From: Polyangiaceae bacterium
GTDB taxonomy: Bacteria; Myxococcota_A; Polyangia; Polyangiales; Polyangiaceae
DNA length: 64,000 bases
NCBI GenBank assembly: GCA_022842465.1
Contig: JALHPN010000019.1
Coordinates: 1 to 64,000, forward strand
Direction of reading: 5' to 3'
Shown here: piece after piece, positions 35,300-43,210 of the stretch
Numbering within the stretch: the first letter of the stretch is position 1
How the letters are laid out: each line of letters starts with the position of its first letter
Made by a program: the position numbers and the translations under genes
Notes under the pieces: generated by a model
The model's database searches: none
What the model saw: only the letters and a program-made list of their open reading frames with translations
What the model was told of the DNA's origin: nothing

Positions 35300-36544
35300 T
35301 CACGGCGCCGGGTGGCGGGTCGCGCACGCCGCGTCCGTGGCGGACGAGGGCGCCCACCCTCCGTCCGCGCAGCGGAACCAGAGGCCGTCGGGGCGCTGGA
35401 CGCACGCGTTCGGATCGACGGTCCGGCCGAGCACGGAGCTCGCGCACGTGCCGCTCCTCGGCGGCGCGGCCGTGCCCGAGAGCGGGCTCTGGCTGTTCGG
35501 CGCGAAGAGCAGCGTGCCCGTCGCGTAGGTCACGCCCTGCGGGAACGTCTCGGCGATCACCTCGTTGAACGGTCGGACCTCGAAGTTCGTCGCGTCCCAG
35601 GGCTGACGGAGGCTGTGGGACTCGAGGACGAACGGCTCGCCGCGCGTGCGCGCCGCGAGCCAGGCGACGCCCGCTCGGCCCGGAGGCGCGAGATCGGCCG
35701 GCACCGAGGCCGCCGGGACCACGAGCGGCACGTGGTACGCGCCGCGGAAGGTGCCGAACGCGAGGAACTGCGAGCGCCCGATCGCGAGGAGCATGTCCTG
35801 GTCGGCGCGCGTCGCCGAGCCGGGGGTCGGCAGGAAGTTCTTCATCCGCGTCGTCGTCGAGACCGGCGTGCCGTAGTAGCTGCCGCGCGCCGCGGCGCGG
35901 AGGAACGTGGTGTGAACCGCGACCTCCTCCGGGCTCCCGGGGAGCTTGCCCTCGTCGCTCACGAAGGGGAGCGTCGGTGACGGCCACCCGTTCTTGATGA
36001 GCGCCTGCTGGACGTGCAGGCCGTCGCTGTCCCACGCGCGGCCGCACTTCTCGATCGCGCGCCACTCGTCTCCGCGGTCGAGGTCGGCGTACGCCGCGGC
36101 GAGGATCGCGTACACGCGCCCGATGCAGCTCGTGCCGGCGAGCTCGTCGACGATCCTCGCGGCGTCGTGACCGGGACGGACCTTGGGGCGGACGATGTCG
36201 ATCGCGCGGCGCTTGTCCCCGCTCGCGATCGCCTTCATCACGTCGGTTCGCACGCCGGCGTACGCCCCGACACCGCGCGACGCGATGAGCGCGTCGTTCT
36301 GGCGCTTGAGATCCGCGAAGCGTCGCACGACGATCTCGAGGAGGCGCGTCGACTCCTCCGTGCTCCACGGCCGCGGCGCGGGGATCGCGTCGCAGATGGC
36401 GTTCTTCTCGGCGCTCGTCAGGGGCGCTTCGGCCTCGTGGGCGTCCTCGTCGCCGTACGCGTCCTCCGTGGACGCCGTGCAGGCCGCGGCCGCAACGCCG
36501 GTGAGGAGGAGCACAGAAGCGGAACCCCGTCGCCAGTGACCCAT
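35300..36544 (-). CDS. Hypothetical secreted/lipoprotein
   Basis: This 414-residue protein begins MGHWRRGSASVLLLTGVAAAAC, a lipoprotein signal. The first half is helical (LLEIVVRRFADLKRQNDALI, GKEAR-type helices, Cys pair GTSCIGR and IEKCGRAW). The second half is beta-rich with GVTYATGTLLFAPNS and a closing Cys-rich segment (SGTCASS, NACVQRPDGLWFRCADG). No catalytic signature was recognised. Confidence 0.78.
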   Translation of the reverse strand: MGHWRRGSASVLLLTGVAAAACTASTEDAYGDEDAHEAEAPLTSAEKNAICDAIPAPRPWSTEESTRLLEIVVRRFADLKRQNDALIASRGVGAYAGVRTDVMKAIASGDKRRAIDIVRPKVRPGHDAARIVDELAGTSCIGRVYAILAAAYADLDRGDEWRAIEKCGRAWDSDGLHVQQALIKNGWPSPTLPFVSDEGKLPGSPEEVAVHTTFLRAAARGSYYGTPVSTTTRMKNFLPTPGSATRADQDMLLAIGRSQFLAFGTFRGAYHVPLVVPAASVPADLAPPGRAGVAWLAARTRGEPFVLESHSLRQPWDATNFEVRPFNEVIAETFPQGVTYATGTLLFAPNSQSPLSGTAAPPRSGTCASSVLGRTVDPNACVQRPDGLWFRCADGGWAPSSATDAACATRHPAP

Positions 36545-36709
36545 GTAGGATGACGCCTACATGTTCCGTACCGCGCCGCTCACCGCGTAAACGCGCGATG
36601 CGAGGCGCGCGGTGGGGGCGGGGTGGATCGCCGCGGGCCCGGGTCCGGGTGAGGTCGACGCGCCGCGACCGCGTTTCGGGTGCCGGCGCTGCCGTGGCGA
36701 GGCGCCGGC

Positions 36710-37321
36710 TCAGCCCTTGCCGGTCGTCGCGCGCCAGGTCGGGCGCTCGCGGACGCGGTTCCACCAGCCCATCACGTGCGGGTACGCCGCGAGGATCTCC
36801 TTCGCCGGCGTCCCCATGAGGTACTCCGTGCATGGCATGAAGCAGATGTCGGCGAGGGAGAACTCCGCGCCCGCGAGGTACGTCGTCTCCTTCAGCTGCG
36901 TCTCCATCACGCCGAGCGTCACCTCGAGCGCGGCACGCGCGGCGTCGAGGACGGCGGCTTCCTGCGGTCGCTGGAAGACGTGCTGGTAGATGAACTTCAT
37001 CGCGTGTCCGTTGTATTCGGACGTCTCGACGCTGATCCACTGCTCCATCTTCGCCTTGGCGCGCGCGTCGCTCGGCACGAGGCTCCCACCGGCCTTGTCG
37101 GCGAGGTAGCGGGCGATCGCGCGCGACTCGAACATGGCGAAGCCGTCGTCGTCGATCGCGGGCATGCGGCCGAACGGCTGACGCGCGAGGTGCGCGGGGG
37201 CCTTGTGGTCGCCCTTCATGAAATCGACGAGCGCGAGCTCGTACGGCACCTTCGTCTCGGCGGCGGTCATCATGACCTTGCGCGTGCAGATGCTGGCGGG
37301 GTGACCATAGATCTTGAGCAT
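36710..37321 (-). CDS. Glutathione S-transferase family protein
   Basis: This 203-residue protein has the thioredoxin-like N-terminal domain (MLKIYGHPASICTRKVMMTA) with the GSH-binding segment GRMPAIDDDGFAMFESRAIARYL. The all-helical C-terminal domain includes the conserved capping Asp region FSLADICFMPC. Ser10/Cys12 near the start are candidate catalytic residues. GSTs conjugate or reduce electrophiles with glutathione. It ends about 315 bases before the first peptide gene and points away from it, so I see no functional link. Confidence 0.92.
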   Translation of the reverse strand: MLKIYGHPASICTRKVMMTAAETKVPYELALVDFMKGDHKAPAHLARQPFGRMPAIDDDGFAMFESRAIARYLADKAGGSLVPSDARAKAKMEQWISVETSEYNGHAMKFIYQHVFQRPQEAAVLDAARAALEVTLGVMETQLKETTYLAGAEFSLADICFMPCTEYLMGTPAKEILAAYPHVMGWWNRVRERPTWRATTGKG

Positions 37322-37457
37322 GGCTCTCTCCTTCGTTCCGGAACGAGCCGAACCCTAAGGCCGATGCGCGCGCGTCGCTACCATCGGAGGCGAGGCTTCT
37401 CTTCCGGGCGTCCGCTCTCGTCTTCGGCCGGTCGCGCGGGCTCGAGGAGCGCGACGG

Positions 37458-37494
37458 TTCACTCCGAGTGCACATCCCCCGACCACTCGGTGAA
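37458..37494 (+). promoter_or_regulatory. Putative activator-binding inverted repeat upstream of peptide 1
   Basis: TTCACTCCGAGTG (37458-37470) and CACTCGGTGAA (37484-37494) form an imperfect inverted repeat centred about 116 bases before the predicted transcription start. The half-site CGAGTGC is the same as one half of the palindrome at 44644-44656. The position is typical for sigma-54 activator sites. This is inference from sequence alone. Confidence 0.45.
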
Positions 37495-37565
37495 GAGCGA
37501 CCGACGAGCGCCGCGGGGTGGGCAGCGCACCGCTCCGAGCTCGCGAATCTCGCGGCCCGAGGCGC

Positions 37566-37581
37566 TGGTCCGGCCCGTGCA
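37566..37581 (+). promoter_or_regulatory. Putative sigma-54 promoter of peptide 1
   Basis: TGGTCCGGCCCGTGCA has GG and GC at the exact -24/-12 spacing (10 bases between), with 5 of 7 matches to the -24 box and 4 of 5 to the -12 box. The predicted start is near 37592, giving a 45-base leader before the ATG at 37637. Confidence 0.45.
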
Positions 37582-37636
37582 ACCGCTCCCCTCACGGTCG
37601 ACGCGGGTAGCGCCGGTCCAAACCAGGAGACGCGAG

Positions 37637-37825
37637 ATGAACAAGGGTCTGAACGAGGTCGTCGCGGTGACGGAGCTCTCCGACGAGCAGCTCGAGACGG
37701 TGACGGGCGGGGAGGTCGGCGCCGTCGCGACGGCGCTCCGGAGCCACTACCGGGAGGTCATGAACATCGCCGATGCCGACGGCTTCCACGGCGCGAGCGG
37801 CGCGAACTGGATGTACAACGGCTGA
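37637..37825 (+). CDS. Double-glycine-leader precursor peptide 1 (bacteriocin-like)
   Basis: A 62-residue peptide is preceded by AGGAGA six to seven bases before the ATG. Residues 1-25 form a leader with the pattern L-S-D-E-Q-L-E-T-V-T-G-G, the classic site cut by C39 peptidases after GG. The predicted core of 37 residues starts EVGAVATALRSHYREV and ends GASGANWMYNG. It has no Cys, so lanthionine or disulfide chemistry is excluded, and it has one Trp and two Tyr near its ends. The C39 exporter is 3.3 kb away on the other strand. A strong hairpin follows at 37851. Confidence 0.8.
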   Translation: MNKGLNEVVAVTELSDEQLETVTGGEVGAVATALRSHYREVMNIADADGFHGASGANWMYNG

Positions 37826-37850
37826 CGGAGCCCGCGGACGAACGGAACGT

Positions 37851-37878
37851 GGGGTGGTCCCGGCGACGGGGCCACCCC
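37851..37878 (+). terminator. Hairpin terminator after peptide 1
   Basis: GGGGTGGTCCC (37851-37861) pairs over 11 bases, with one G-T pair, with GGGGCCACCCC (37868-37878) around a 6-base loop. ATCCATTT lies just after. It lies between the convergent peptide 1 gene and the ABC transporter gene ending at 37922 and could serve both strands. Confidence 0.6.
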
Positions 37879-37921
37879 GCGATCCATTTAACGCCTCGAG
37901 AGCGCCGAGGCCGCGCGCTCG

Positions 37922-39943
37922 TCAGGCGACCTCGATCACCGCCGCGCCGCGCCGATCTTCCCACGCCACGACGCGGGCGCCGCCCACCTCGCGCGCCGAC
38001 GCGTCGTGGGCCACGGCGATCACGGTGCGTCCGCGGAAGAGGCCTGCGCCGCCGAGCCGCGCGCGCATCGAGAGATCCATGTGCGCGAGAGCCTCGTCGA
38101 GGAGCACGATCGGCGTGGCGGATGCGACCGCCGCGGTGAGGAGCACGAGCTGGCGCTGGCCGCTCGACAGGCTCGCGCCGGCCCCGGTCACCACGGTCTC
38201 CATGCCCATACCCCACGACGCCGCCAGATCGGCCAGCCCCGTGGCCCTCGCGGCCGCGAGCACGCGCCGCTTGTCCCTGTTCCGCGAGAGGATCTGGAGG
38301 TTGTCCATGAGTGAACCCGGGAAGAGCGCCGCCTGCTGCGGGATGTACGTGACCAGGCCGCGCGCCTTGGTCGCTTCCATGCCGAACACGAGCGCGTCTC
38401 CGCGCGCGGGCGCGAGGAGCCCGGAGAGGATGCGGAGCAGAGTGCTCTTGCCGGCGCCGGACGGCCAGGAGAGCAGCACGGTCTCACCGGCGCGGACGAC
38501 GAGATCCCGGCCTGACAGAACCCACGGCGCCGCGTCGTCGTAGCGGAACCAGACGTCCCGCAGCACGAGCGCGGGCGCACGCGAGTCGGTGGGACGGGGA
38601 GCGCCCGGCCGTTCGGCCTCCGCCACCAGGACCTCGTCGGCGCGCTCCACGTCGCTTCGCAGCTTCGCGAGCGCGGTCGGCACCTGGGCCAGGGTCTGCG
38701 CGCTCGCCATGAAGCTCGCGCTCGCCTGCACGGCCGCCATCATGTCCGCGACGCCGGCGGAGCCCGCGAGGCACCGGCGCGCCGCGAGCAGGAGGACCCC
38801 GCCGAAGACGAAGGAGCAGAGGGAGGCGAGCAGGGTCGTCGCCGTCGAGGTCTGGAGCCGCACCGCGAGCGCCGCCCCTTGCTCGGACAGCGCGCGATCG
38901 AGCCAGCGCGCCACCATGCGGCCCTCGATGCCCTCGGCCTTCACCGTCTCGATGCTCGAGAGCGTCTCGTAGAGGCCCTGCTGGGTCGCGCGCGAGCGCG
39001 CGAGGAGCGTCCGGCGCAGCGCGAGCCCCCGGCTCCCCGAGAAGGCGCCGGCGATCACGACGACGAGGCCCCCGAGCGCCGCCAGCGCGCCGCTCGCCGG
39101 ATCGATGCTGACGGTGTAAGCGAGGTAGCCGACGCCGAGCACGGCATCGAGCGCCTGCGGCGCGATCGTGGGGAGCGCCTCGGCGGCGTTCGCCGCGGAG
39201 CCCGCCGCCTGCTGCACCGCGCCGACGTCGAGCGCGCGCAGGCGGGCGAACGGAAGACGCAGCATGTGCGAGACGACCTCGAGCGAGGCTCTCGCGGACA
39301 GCTTCGTCGCGAGGTAGCGAAGCGCGCGTCGCCGCAGGAACCCGACGCCCGCGAGCTGGAGGCCCGTGAGCACCGTGCCCGCGACGAGGACGTGGAGCGT
39401 GCTGGTCGCGCGGTCGGGCAACGCCGAACCGAGCGCGGCCCGCGTCACCATCGACGAGGTGAGGCCGAGCGCGAGGACGACGACCGCGAGCAGCGTCGCG
39501 AGGGCGACCGCGCGGGTGGCGTGAGCCTCGGCGCGCCAGAGGAGCGAGAGCCGACCGAGGAGCCGCGTGCCGGGCGGCGCGGGAGGCCCGACGACGAGCG
39601 TCGCGAGGGGCCTCGTCGCGTCGCGTGGACCGATTCGCAGCGTCGTGCCGTCGGCCTTCTCGACGACGACCCCGCCTGGACCCTGCGCGACGACGAGCGC
39701 CACCGCGCCGTCGTCGAACCCCACGAGCGCACCCACCTCGACGAACCGGAGATCTCCCGGGTCGAGCCGCGTGACCCTCGCCTCGAGGCCCTGCTGCTCC
39801 GCACACCGCGCGAAGGACGTGAGCGAGAGGTCGCCTCCGCAGGCGTCGGCGAGGGCCCAGGGATGGGCGCGGACACCGTGCGCGGCGAGCACCTTCTGGA
39901 GGGGGATCAGCGCGTCGACGCGGGCAGGGCGAACGGTGCTCAC
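37922..39943 (-). CDS. Peptide-type ABC transporter with degenerate C39-like domain
   Basis: This 673-residue protein has an N-terminal domain of about 120 residues that follows the C39 fold (LIPLQKVLAAHGVRAHPWAL), but the catalytic Cys, His and Asp are all replaced. Five to six membrane helices follow (ATLLAVVVLALGLTSSM, VLVAGTVLTGLQLAGVGF, LAALGGLVVVIAGAFSG), then an ATPase domain. That domain has Walker A WPSGAGKST (the first Gly of GxxGxGKS is Trp), signature LSSGQRQ, Walker B PIVLLDEALAHMD and a switch His in VAVAHD. It resembles transporters that act beside a peptidase-containing partner. It follows peptide 2 in the same direction. Confidence 0.85.
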   Translation of the reverse strand: MSTVRPARVDALIPLQKVLAAHGVRAHPWALADACGGDLSLTSFARCAEQQGLEARVTRLDPGDLRFVEVGALVGFDDGAVALVVAQGPGGVVVEKADGTTLRIGPRDATRPLATLVVGPPAPPGTRLLGRLSLLWRAEAHATRAVALATLLAVVVLALGLTSSMVTRAALGSALPDRATSTLHVLVAGTVLTGLQLAGVGFLRRRALRYLATKLSARASLEVVSHMLRLPFARLRALDVGAVQQAAGSAANAAEALPTIAPQALDAVLGVGYLAYTVSIDPASGALAALGGLVVVIAGAFSGSRGLALRRTLLARSRATQQGLYETLSSIETVKAEGIEGRMVARWLDRALSEQGAALAVRLQTSTATTLLASLCSFVFGGVLLLAARRCLAGSAGVADMMAAVQASASFMASAQTLAQVPTALAKLRSDVERADEVLVAEAERPGAPRPTDSRAPALVLRDVWFRYDDAAPWVLSGRDLVVRAGETVLLSWPSGAGKSTLLRILSGLLAPARGDALVFGMEATKARGLVTYIPQQAALFPGSLMDNLQILSRNRDKRRVLAAARATGLADLAASWGMGMETVVTGAGASLSSGQRQLVLLTAAVASATPIVLLDEALAHMDLSMRARLGGAGLFRGRTVIAVAHDASAREVGGARVVAWEDRRGAAVIEVA

Positions 39944-40009
39944 ACCTTAAAGGGCCGAAGCCCGCTCTCTCCGAAGAGAGGCGGGATCGGTCGAGCACGA
40001 AGCGCCGCG

Positions 40010-40183
40010 TCAGCGCCGCGGGCGCGCGAAGGGCCCCTCGAAGGGGTTGCCGTCTCCGGGCATGTCCGGGGGCAGATCGAGGACAGGCCCGCCGCCGGTG
40101 ACGGCCGCGAGCTCGGCATCCGCGAGCTCCGTCGTCTCGTTCGTCTCGTCGTTCGTCGCAGACATCTGGGGCTGAATCATCAT
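40010..40183 (-). CDS. Double-glycine-leader precursor peptide 2 (Pro-rich core)
   Basis: A 57-residue peptide is preceded by AGGAAAGGA; ATG codons at 40183 and 40180 are both possible starts. The leader contains T-E-L-A-D-A-E-L-A-A-V-T-G-G, matching the consensus of peptide 1 (hydrophobic residues at -4, -7 and -12 from GG). The core of about 26 residues (GPVLDLPPDMPGDGN, then PFEGPFARPRR) is rich in Pro, Gly and Asp and has no Cys, Ser or Thr. That rules out lanthipeptide or thiazole chemistry. It lies 66 bases before the ABC transporter gene 37922-39943. Confidence 0.75.
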   Translation of the reverse strand: MMIQPQMSATNDETNETTELADAELAAVTGGGPVLDLPPDMPGDGNPFEGPFARPRR

Positions 40184-40231
40184 CGGATCCTTTCCTGGGG
40201 GGCGTTGCCGCCGTCGTTCGAAGACTTCCAT

Positions 40232-40247
40232 TGCAGCCCGTAGGCCA
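40232..40247 (-). promoter_or_regulatory. Putative sigma-54 promoter of peptide 2 and its transporter
   Basis: On the minus strand TGGCCTACGGGCTGCA places GG and GC 10 bases apart, as required at -24/-12. Four of the -24 box bases and four of the five -12 box bases match consensus. The predicted start near 40221 gives a 38-base leader before the ATG at 40183. Confidence 0.45.
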
Positions 40248-40309
40248 GGCCGTAAGTGAAGGAAACCAAGTGACTCGTGAGCGGAGCGGACGCGCTGGAC
40301 GGTCGCTCT

Positions 40310-40331
40310 GCACTTCGTGCGCACCGTGCGC
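40310..40331 (-). promoter_or_regulatory. Two adjacent dyads upstream of peptide 2, putative activator sites
   Basis: GCACTTCGTGC (40310-40320) and GCGCACCGTGCGC (40319-40331) are adjoining inverted repeats centred 94 and 104 bases upstream of the predicted start. The first shares GCACTTCG with the palindrome at 44644-44656. They are candidates for binding by the nearby FHA-type activator. Confidence 0.4.
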
Positions 40332-40355
40332 GGCCGAGGTGCGCTCGGGGGCGGC

Positions 40356-41102
40356 TCAGGGCAACGCCTGGTTCATCATCACCTCCTGCCGCAGCATCTC
40401 CTGCGTGAAGAGATCGAGCGGATTGAAGGGGAGCGAGATGTAGTCCCCGAGCGTCCCGGACGAGTCCTTCGCGAAGAAGATCACGTTGGCGCCCATCAGC
40501 TGACAGCCGTACGTGCACGTTCCCATCGCCGTGATGTTCACCGTCGCACCGGTGGAGCTCGCCTTCACGGTCGTCGCGCCGTCGGCGTAGTTGGTGATGA
40601 ACGTGCCGTCCGGCCAACCGAGCGTCACGAAGTCGTGGCCACGGTAGACGGTCACGCGGAGGCCTTCCTCGGTCTCGTAGCTCAGCGATCCCCCGCTCCC
40701 GTACTGGAAGGTGGTCGTCTTGATGACCTGGCCGATCTCTCGGCTCGTCGTGTAGGCCTCGACCACCACGCGCTCGATCTGACCGACGAGCTCCCACTCC
40801 CCGACGGACTGTGCGGTGTTCCAGGCGTCCCAGGCGGCCGTGACCGCGCGTCCGGCCCACTCGTACGAGATGCGGCGCTCGATCTCGAGCTGCTCGAAGC
40901 TCCCGCCGCTGAAGCGGGCTTGGAGCGCGGCGTTCCAGTTCTGCCGGGCGGCCTGGTTCCAGCGAATGGCCTCGTTCATCGAGTTGCGCGCGTTCTGGAC
41001 GATGTGGGGGCGCAAGCTCGGTTGCGCCTCGACCCGCGGGCTGCTCGTCGTGATCGCGGCGATCGCGAGGGCAGCGAGGAATCCTAGGATGGTCCGCTTC
41101 AT
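40356..41102 (-). CDS. Secreted protein of the peptide-export operon
   Basis: This 248-residue protein has a Sec signal (MKRTILGFLAALAIAAITTS). A helical region rich in Asn, Trp and Ala (NSMNEAIRWNQAARQNWNAA) is followed by a beta-rich half (VTVYRGHDFVTLGWPDGTF), a Cys pair (MGTCTYGCQLMG) and a helical tail. Its ATG overlaps the stop of the C39 exporter gene (ATGA), so it is made with the exporter. It could be an immunity, chaperone or receptor-like partner for the exported peptides. No family was recognised. Confidence 0.8.
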   Translation of the reverse strand: MKRTILGFLAALAIAAITTSSPRVEAQPSLRPHIVQNARNSMNEAIRWNQAARQNWNAALQARFSGGSFEQLEIERRISYEWAGRAVTAAWDAWNTAQSVGEWELVGQIERVVVEAYTTSREIGQVIKTTTFQYGSGGSLSYETEEGLRVTVYRGHDFVTLGWPDGTFITNYADGATTVKASSTGATVNITAMGTCTYGCQLMGANVIFFAKDSSGTLGDYISLPFNPLDLFTQEMLRQEVMMNQALP

Positions 41103-43210
41103 GGGGTGACTCCGCTTCTGTGGTGGTGGTTACGTGCCGCCGGGACGACCCGACCCTTGTCGAGGACGAGGACGCGGTCCGCGAGGGCGACGGCCGAGGG
41201 CCGGTGCGCCACGATGACCATCGTCGCCGGGACCTCGGCGAGCGCCGTCTGGATGCGCTCCTCGAGCCCGGCGTCGAGCGCGCTCGAGGCCTCGTCGAGC
41301 AGCAGCATCGACGGCCGCCGCGCCAGCGCGCGCGCGAGGAGGAGGCGCTGGCGCTGCCCGCCGGAGAGGCGCGTCGCGCCCGTGCCGAGGCACGTGAGCG
41401 CGCCGCGTGGGAGCCCCTCGACGACGTCCTCGGCGCACGCCGCAGAGAGGGCGTCGCGCACGTCGTCGAGGGTGGCTTCGGGCGAGCCCAGCGCGACGTT
41501 GTCGAAGACGGACTCCTCGAAGAACGAGCCTCCCGCGAGCACCGCGCCGATCGACGAGCGGAGGGCTCCGAGGTCGAAGTCGGCGAGGTCGCGCCCGTCG
41601 ATCAGGATCCTCCCCATCGAGGGCTTCACGAACCCGAGGAGGAGCTTCAGGATCGTGCTCTTGCCAACCCCCGAGGCGCCGACGAACGCGACGCGCTCGC
41701 CGGGGGCGATGTGGAACGAGACGTCGTCGAGCAGCATGGGCCCCTTCGTTCCGTAGCGGAACGAGACGTTCTCGAACGTGATCGCCCCGAAGACGCGCTC
41801 CGGCGCCCACGTGCCCGTCGGCTCGGGCGCGGTCTCGAAGACGTCGTCGACGCGATCGAGGATCGGGCCGAGGTCGGCGAGGTCCTGGAAGGCCTGGACG
41901 ACGCGCTGGAGCGGCGGACCGAGGAGCGTCTGGAGCGCGAGGAAGCTCGTCAGCGTCCCGAGCGTCATCCGATCGCCGAGGACGGCCTCGCCGCCGACCC
42001 CGAGGACGAGCGCGGAGCTCACCGCCCCGAGGATCGCGAGCGCGTGCTGCGAGGGCTCGAGCGCCATGGCGACGTCGACGTTCGCGTTGAGCTGGTGCGC
42101 GCGTGCCGCGGCGTACCGCTCGAGGAGCACCCCTTCGGCGCCGAACGCCTTGGACGTCTCGGGATCGGCGAACGCATGCACCAACGCGGCCTGTGCGCGC
42201 GCGGACGCGATCTGTCGCGTCGCCGCCGCCGGGCGCCCCCGTCGCCGCGCGAGCACGGTCACCGCCACCGCGAGCAGCTGGAGGAGGACGACCGCGCCGC
42301 CGAGCCGGAGATCGTAGAGGACCATGAGCGCCCCGTAGGCTCCGACGAGGACGAGATCGAAGCCTGCGACGAGGACGCGCGAGAAGGTCTCACGCGCCGC
42401 GAGCAGGGCAGAGACGCGGTGGAGGAGGTCTCCGACCCCACGCTGGGCGAAGAAGGCGGTCGGCAAGGACACGAGGTGCTTCACCAGCGCGGCCGACAGC
42501 CCGACCTCGAGGCGCGCCTCGATGCCGCCGAGGATGCGCTCGCGCCCGATCTGGAGGGCGGCGCGGAGGACGAGGAACAGCGCGAAGGCGACCGCGAGGA
42601 TCCCGAGCCAGCGCTCCTGTCGCGGCCGGATCACGAAATCGACGACGAAGCCCGACGCCGCAGGGATGAAGAGCCCGAGCGCCTCGAGGAGCAGCGCGCT
42701 CGCGGTCGTGACGAGCAACGGAGGCAGTGCGCCGTCGAGGAGGCGCCGGTAGGTCGCGGCGCCGCGGAAGACGCGTCGCCGCGTGGCGAAGCCCGGGCCG
42801 GGCAGGGCCGTGACGGCGACGCCCGTGAAGGCGCGCTCGAGCTCCCTTCGCGAGACTCGCCGCCGCCCGAACGCCGGATCGACGAGATCCGCGCCCTCGT
42901 GGTCGATGCGCTCGAGGACCAGGAAGTGGTTGAACTCCCAGTGCAGGATCGCCGGCAGCGGGAGAGCACCGAGACGCTCGACGCGCTCCACCTTCAGCGC
43001 CTTGGTGACGAGCCCGTAGCGACGGGCGGCCTTGACGACGTCGAGCGCCGAGGCGCCGTCACGCGAGACGCCGCATGCGGCTCGCAGCTCGGCGAGCGGG
43101 ACGTGGCAGGCGTGATGGGCGAGCACCATGCCGAGGCTGGCGGCGCCGCACTCGGTCACCTCCATCTGGGGCACGAACGGAACGCGCTTGCGGAAGGGGT
43201 TCACGCTCAT
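41099..43210 (-). CDS. C39-peptidase-containing ABC exporter (PCAT)
   Basis: This 703-residue protein has an N-terminal C39 peptidase with the full triad: Cys21 (QMEVTECGAASL), His95 (WEFNHFLVLE) and Asp111 (LVDPAFG). It cleaves double-glycine leaders in the cytosol during export. A six-helix membrane domain follows (about 165-440), then an ATPase domain with Walker A GASGVGKST, signature LSGGQRQR and Walker B MLLLDEASSALD. The ATG overlaps the stop of the HlyD gene by 4 bases, and its stop overlaps the next ATG. It is the evident processing and export machine for the two GG-leader peptides. Confidence 0.95.
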   Translation of the reverse strand: MSVNPFRKRVPFVPQMEVTECGAASLGMVLAHHACHVPLAELRAACGVSRDGASALDVVKAARRYGLVTKALKVERVERLGALPLPAILHWEFNHFLVLERIDHEGADLVDPAFGRRRVSRRELERAFTGVAVTALPGPGFATRRRVFRGAATYRRLLDGALPPLLVTTASALLLEALGLFIPAASGFVVDFVIRPRQERWLGILAVAFALFLVLRAALQIGRERILGGIEARLEVGLSAALVKHLVSLPTAFFAQRGVGDLLHRVSALLAARETFSRVLVAGFDLVLVGAYGALMVLYDLRLGGAVVLLQLLAVAVTVLARRRGRPAAATRQIASARAQAALVHAFADPETSKAFGAEGVLLERYAAARAHQLNANVDVAMALEPSQHALAILGAVSSALVLGVGGEAVLGDRMTLGTLTSFLALQTLLGPPLQRVVQAFQDLADLGPILDRVDDVFETAPEPTGTWAPERVFGAITFENVSFRYGTKGPMLLDDVSFHIAPGERVAFVGASGVGKSTILKLLLGFVKPSMGRILIDGRDLADFDLGALRSSIGAVLAGGSFFEESVFDNVALGSPEATLDDVRDALSAACAEDVVEGLPRGALTCLGTGATRLSGGQRQRLLLARALARRPSMLLLDEASSALDAGLEERIQTALAEVPATMVIVAHRPSAVALADRVLVLDKGRVVPAARNHHHRSGVTP

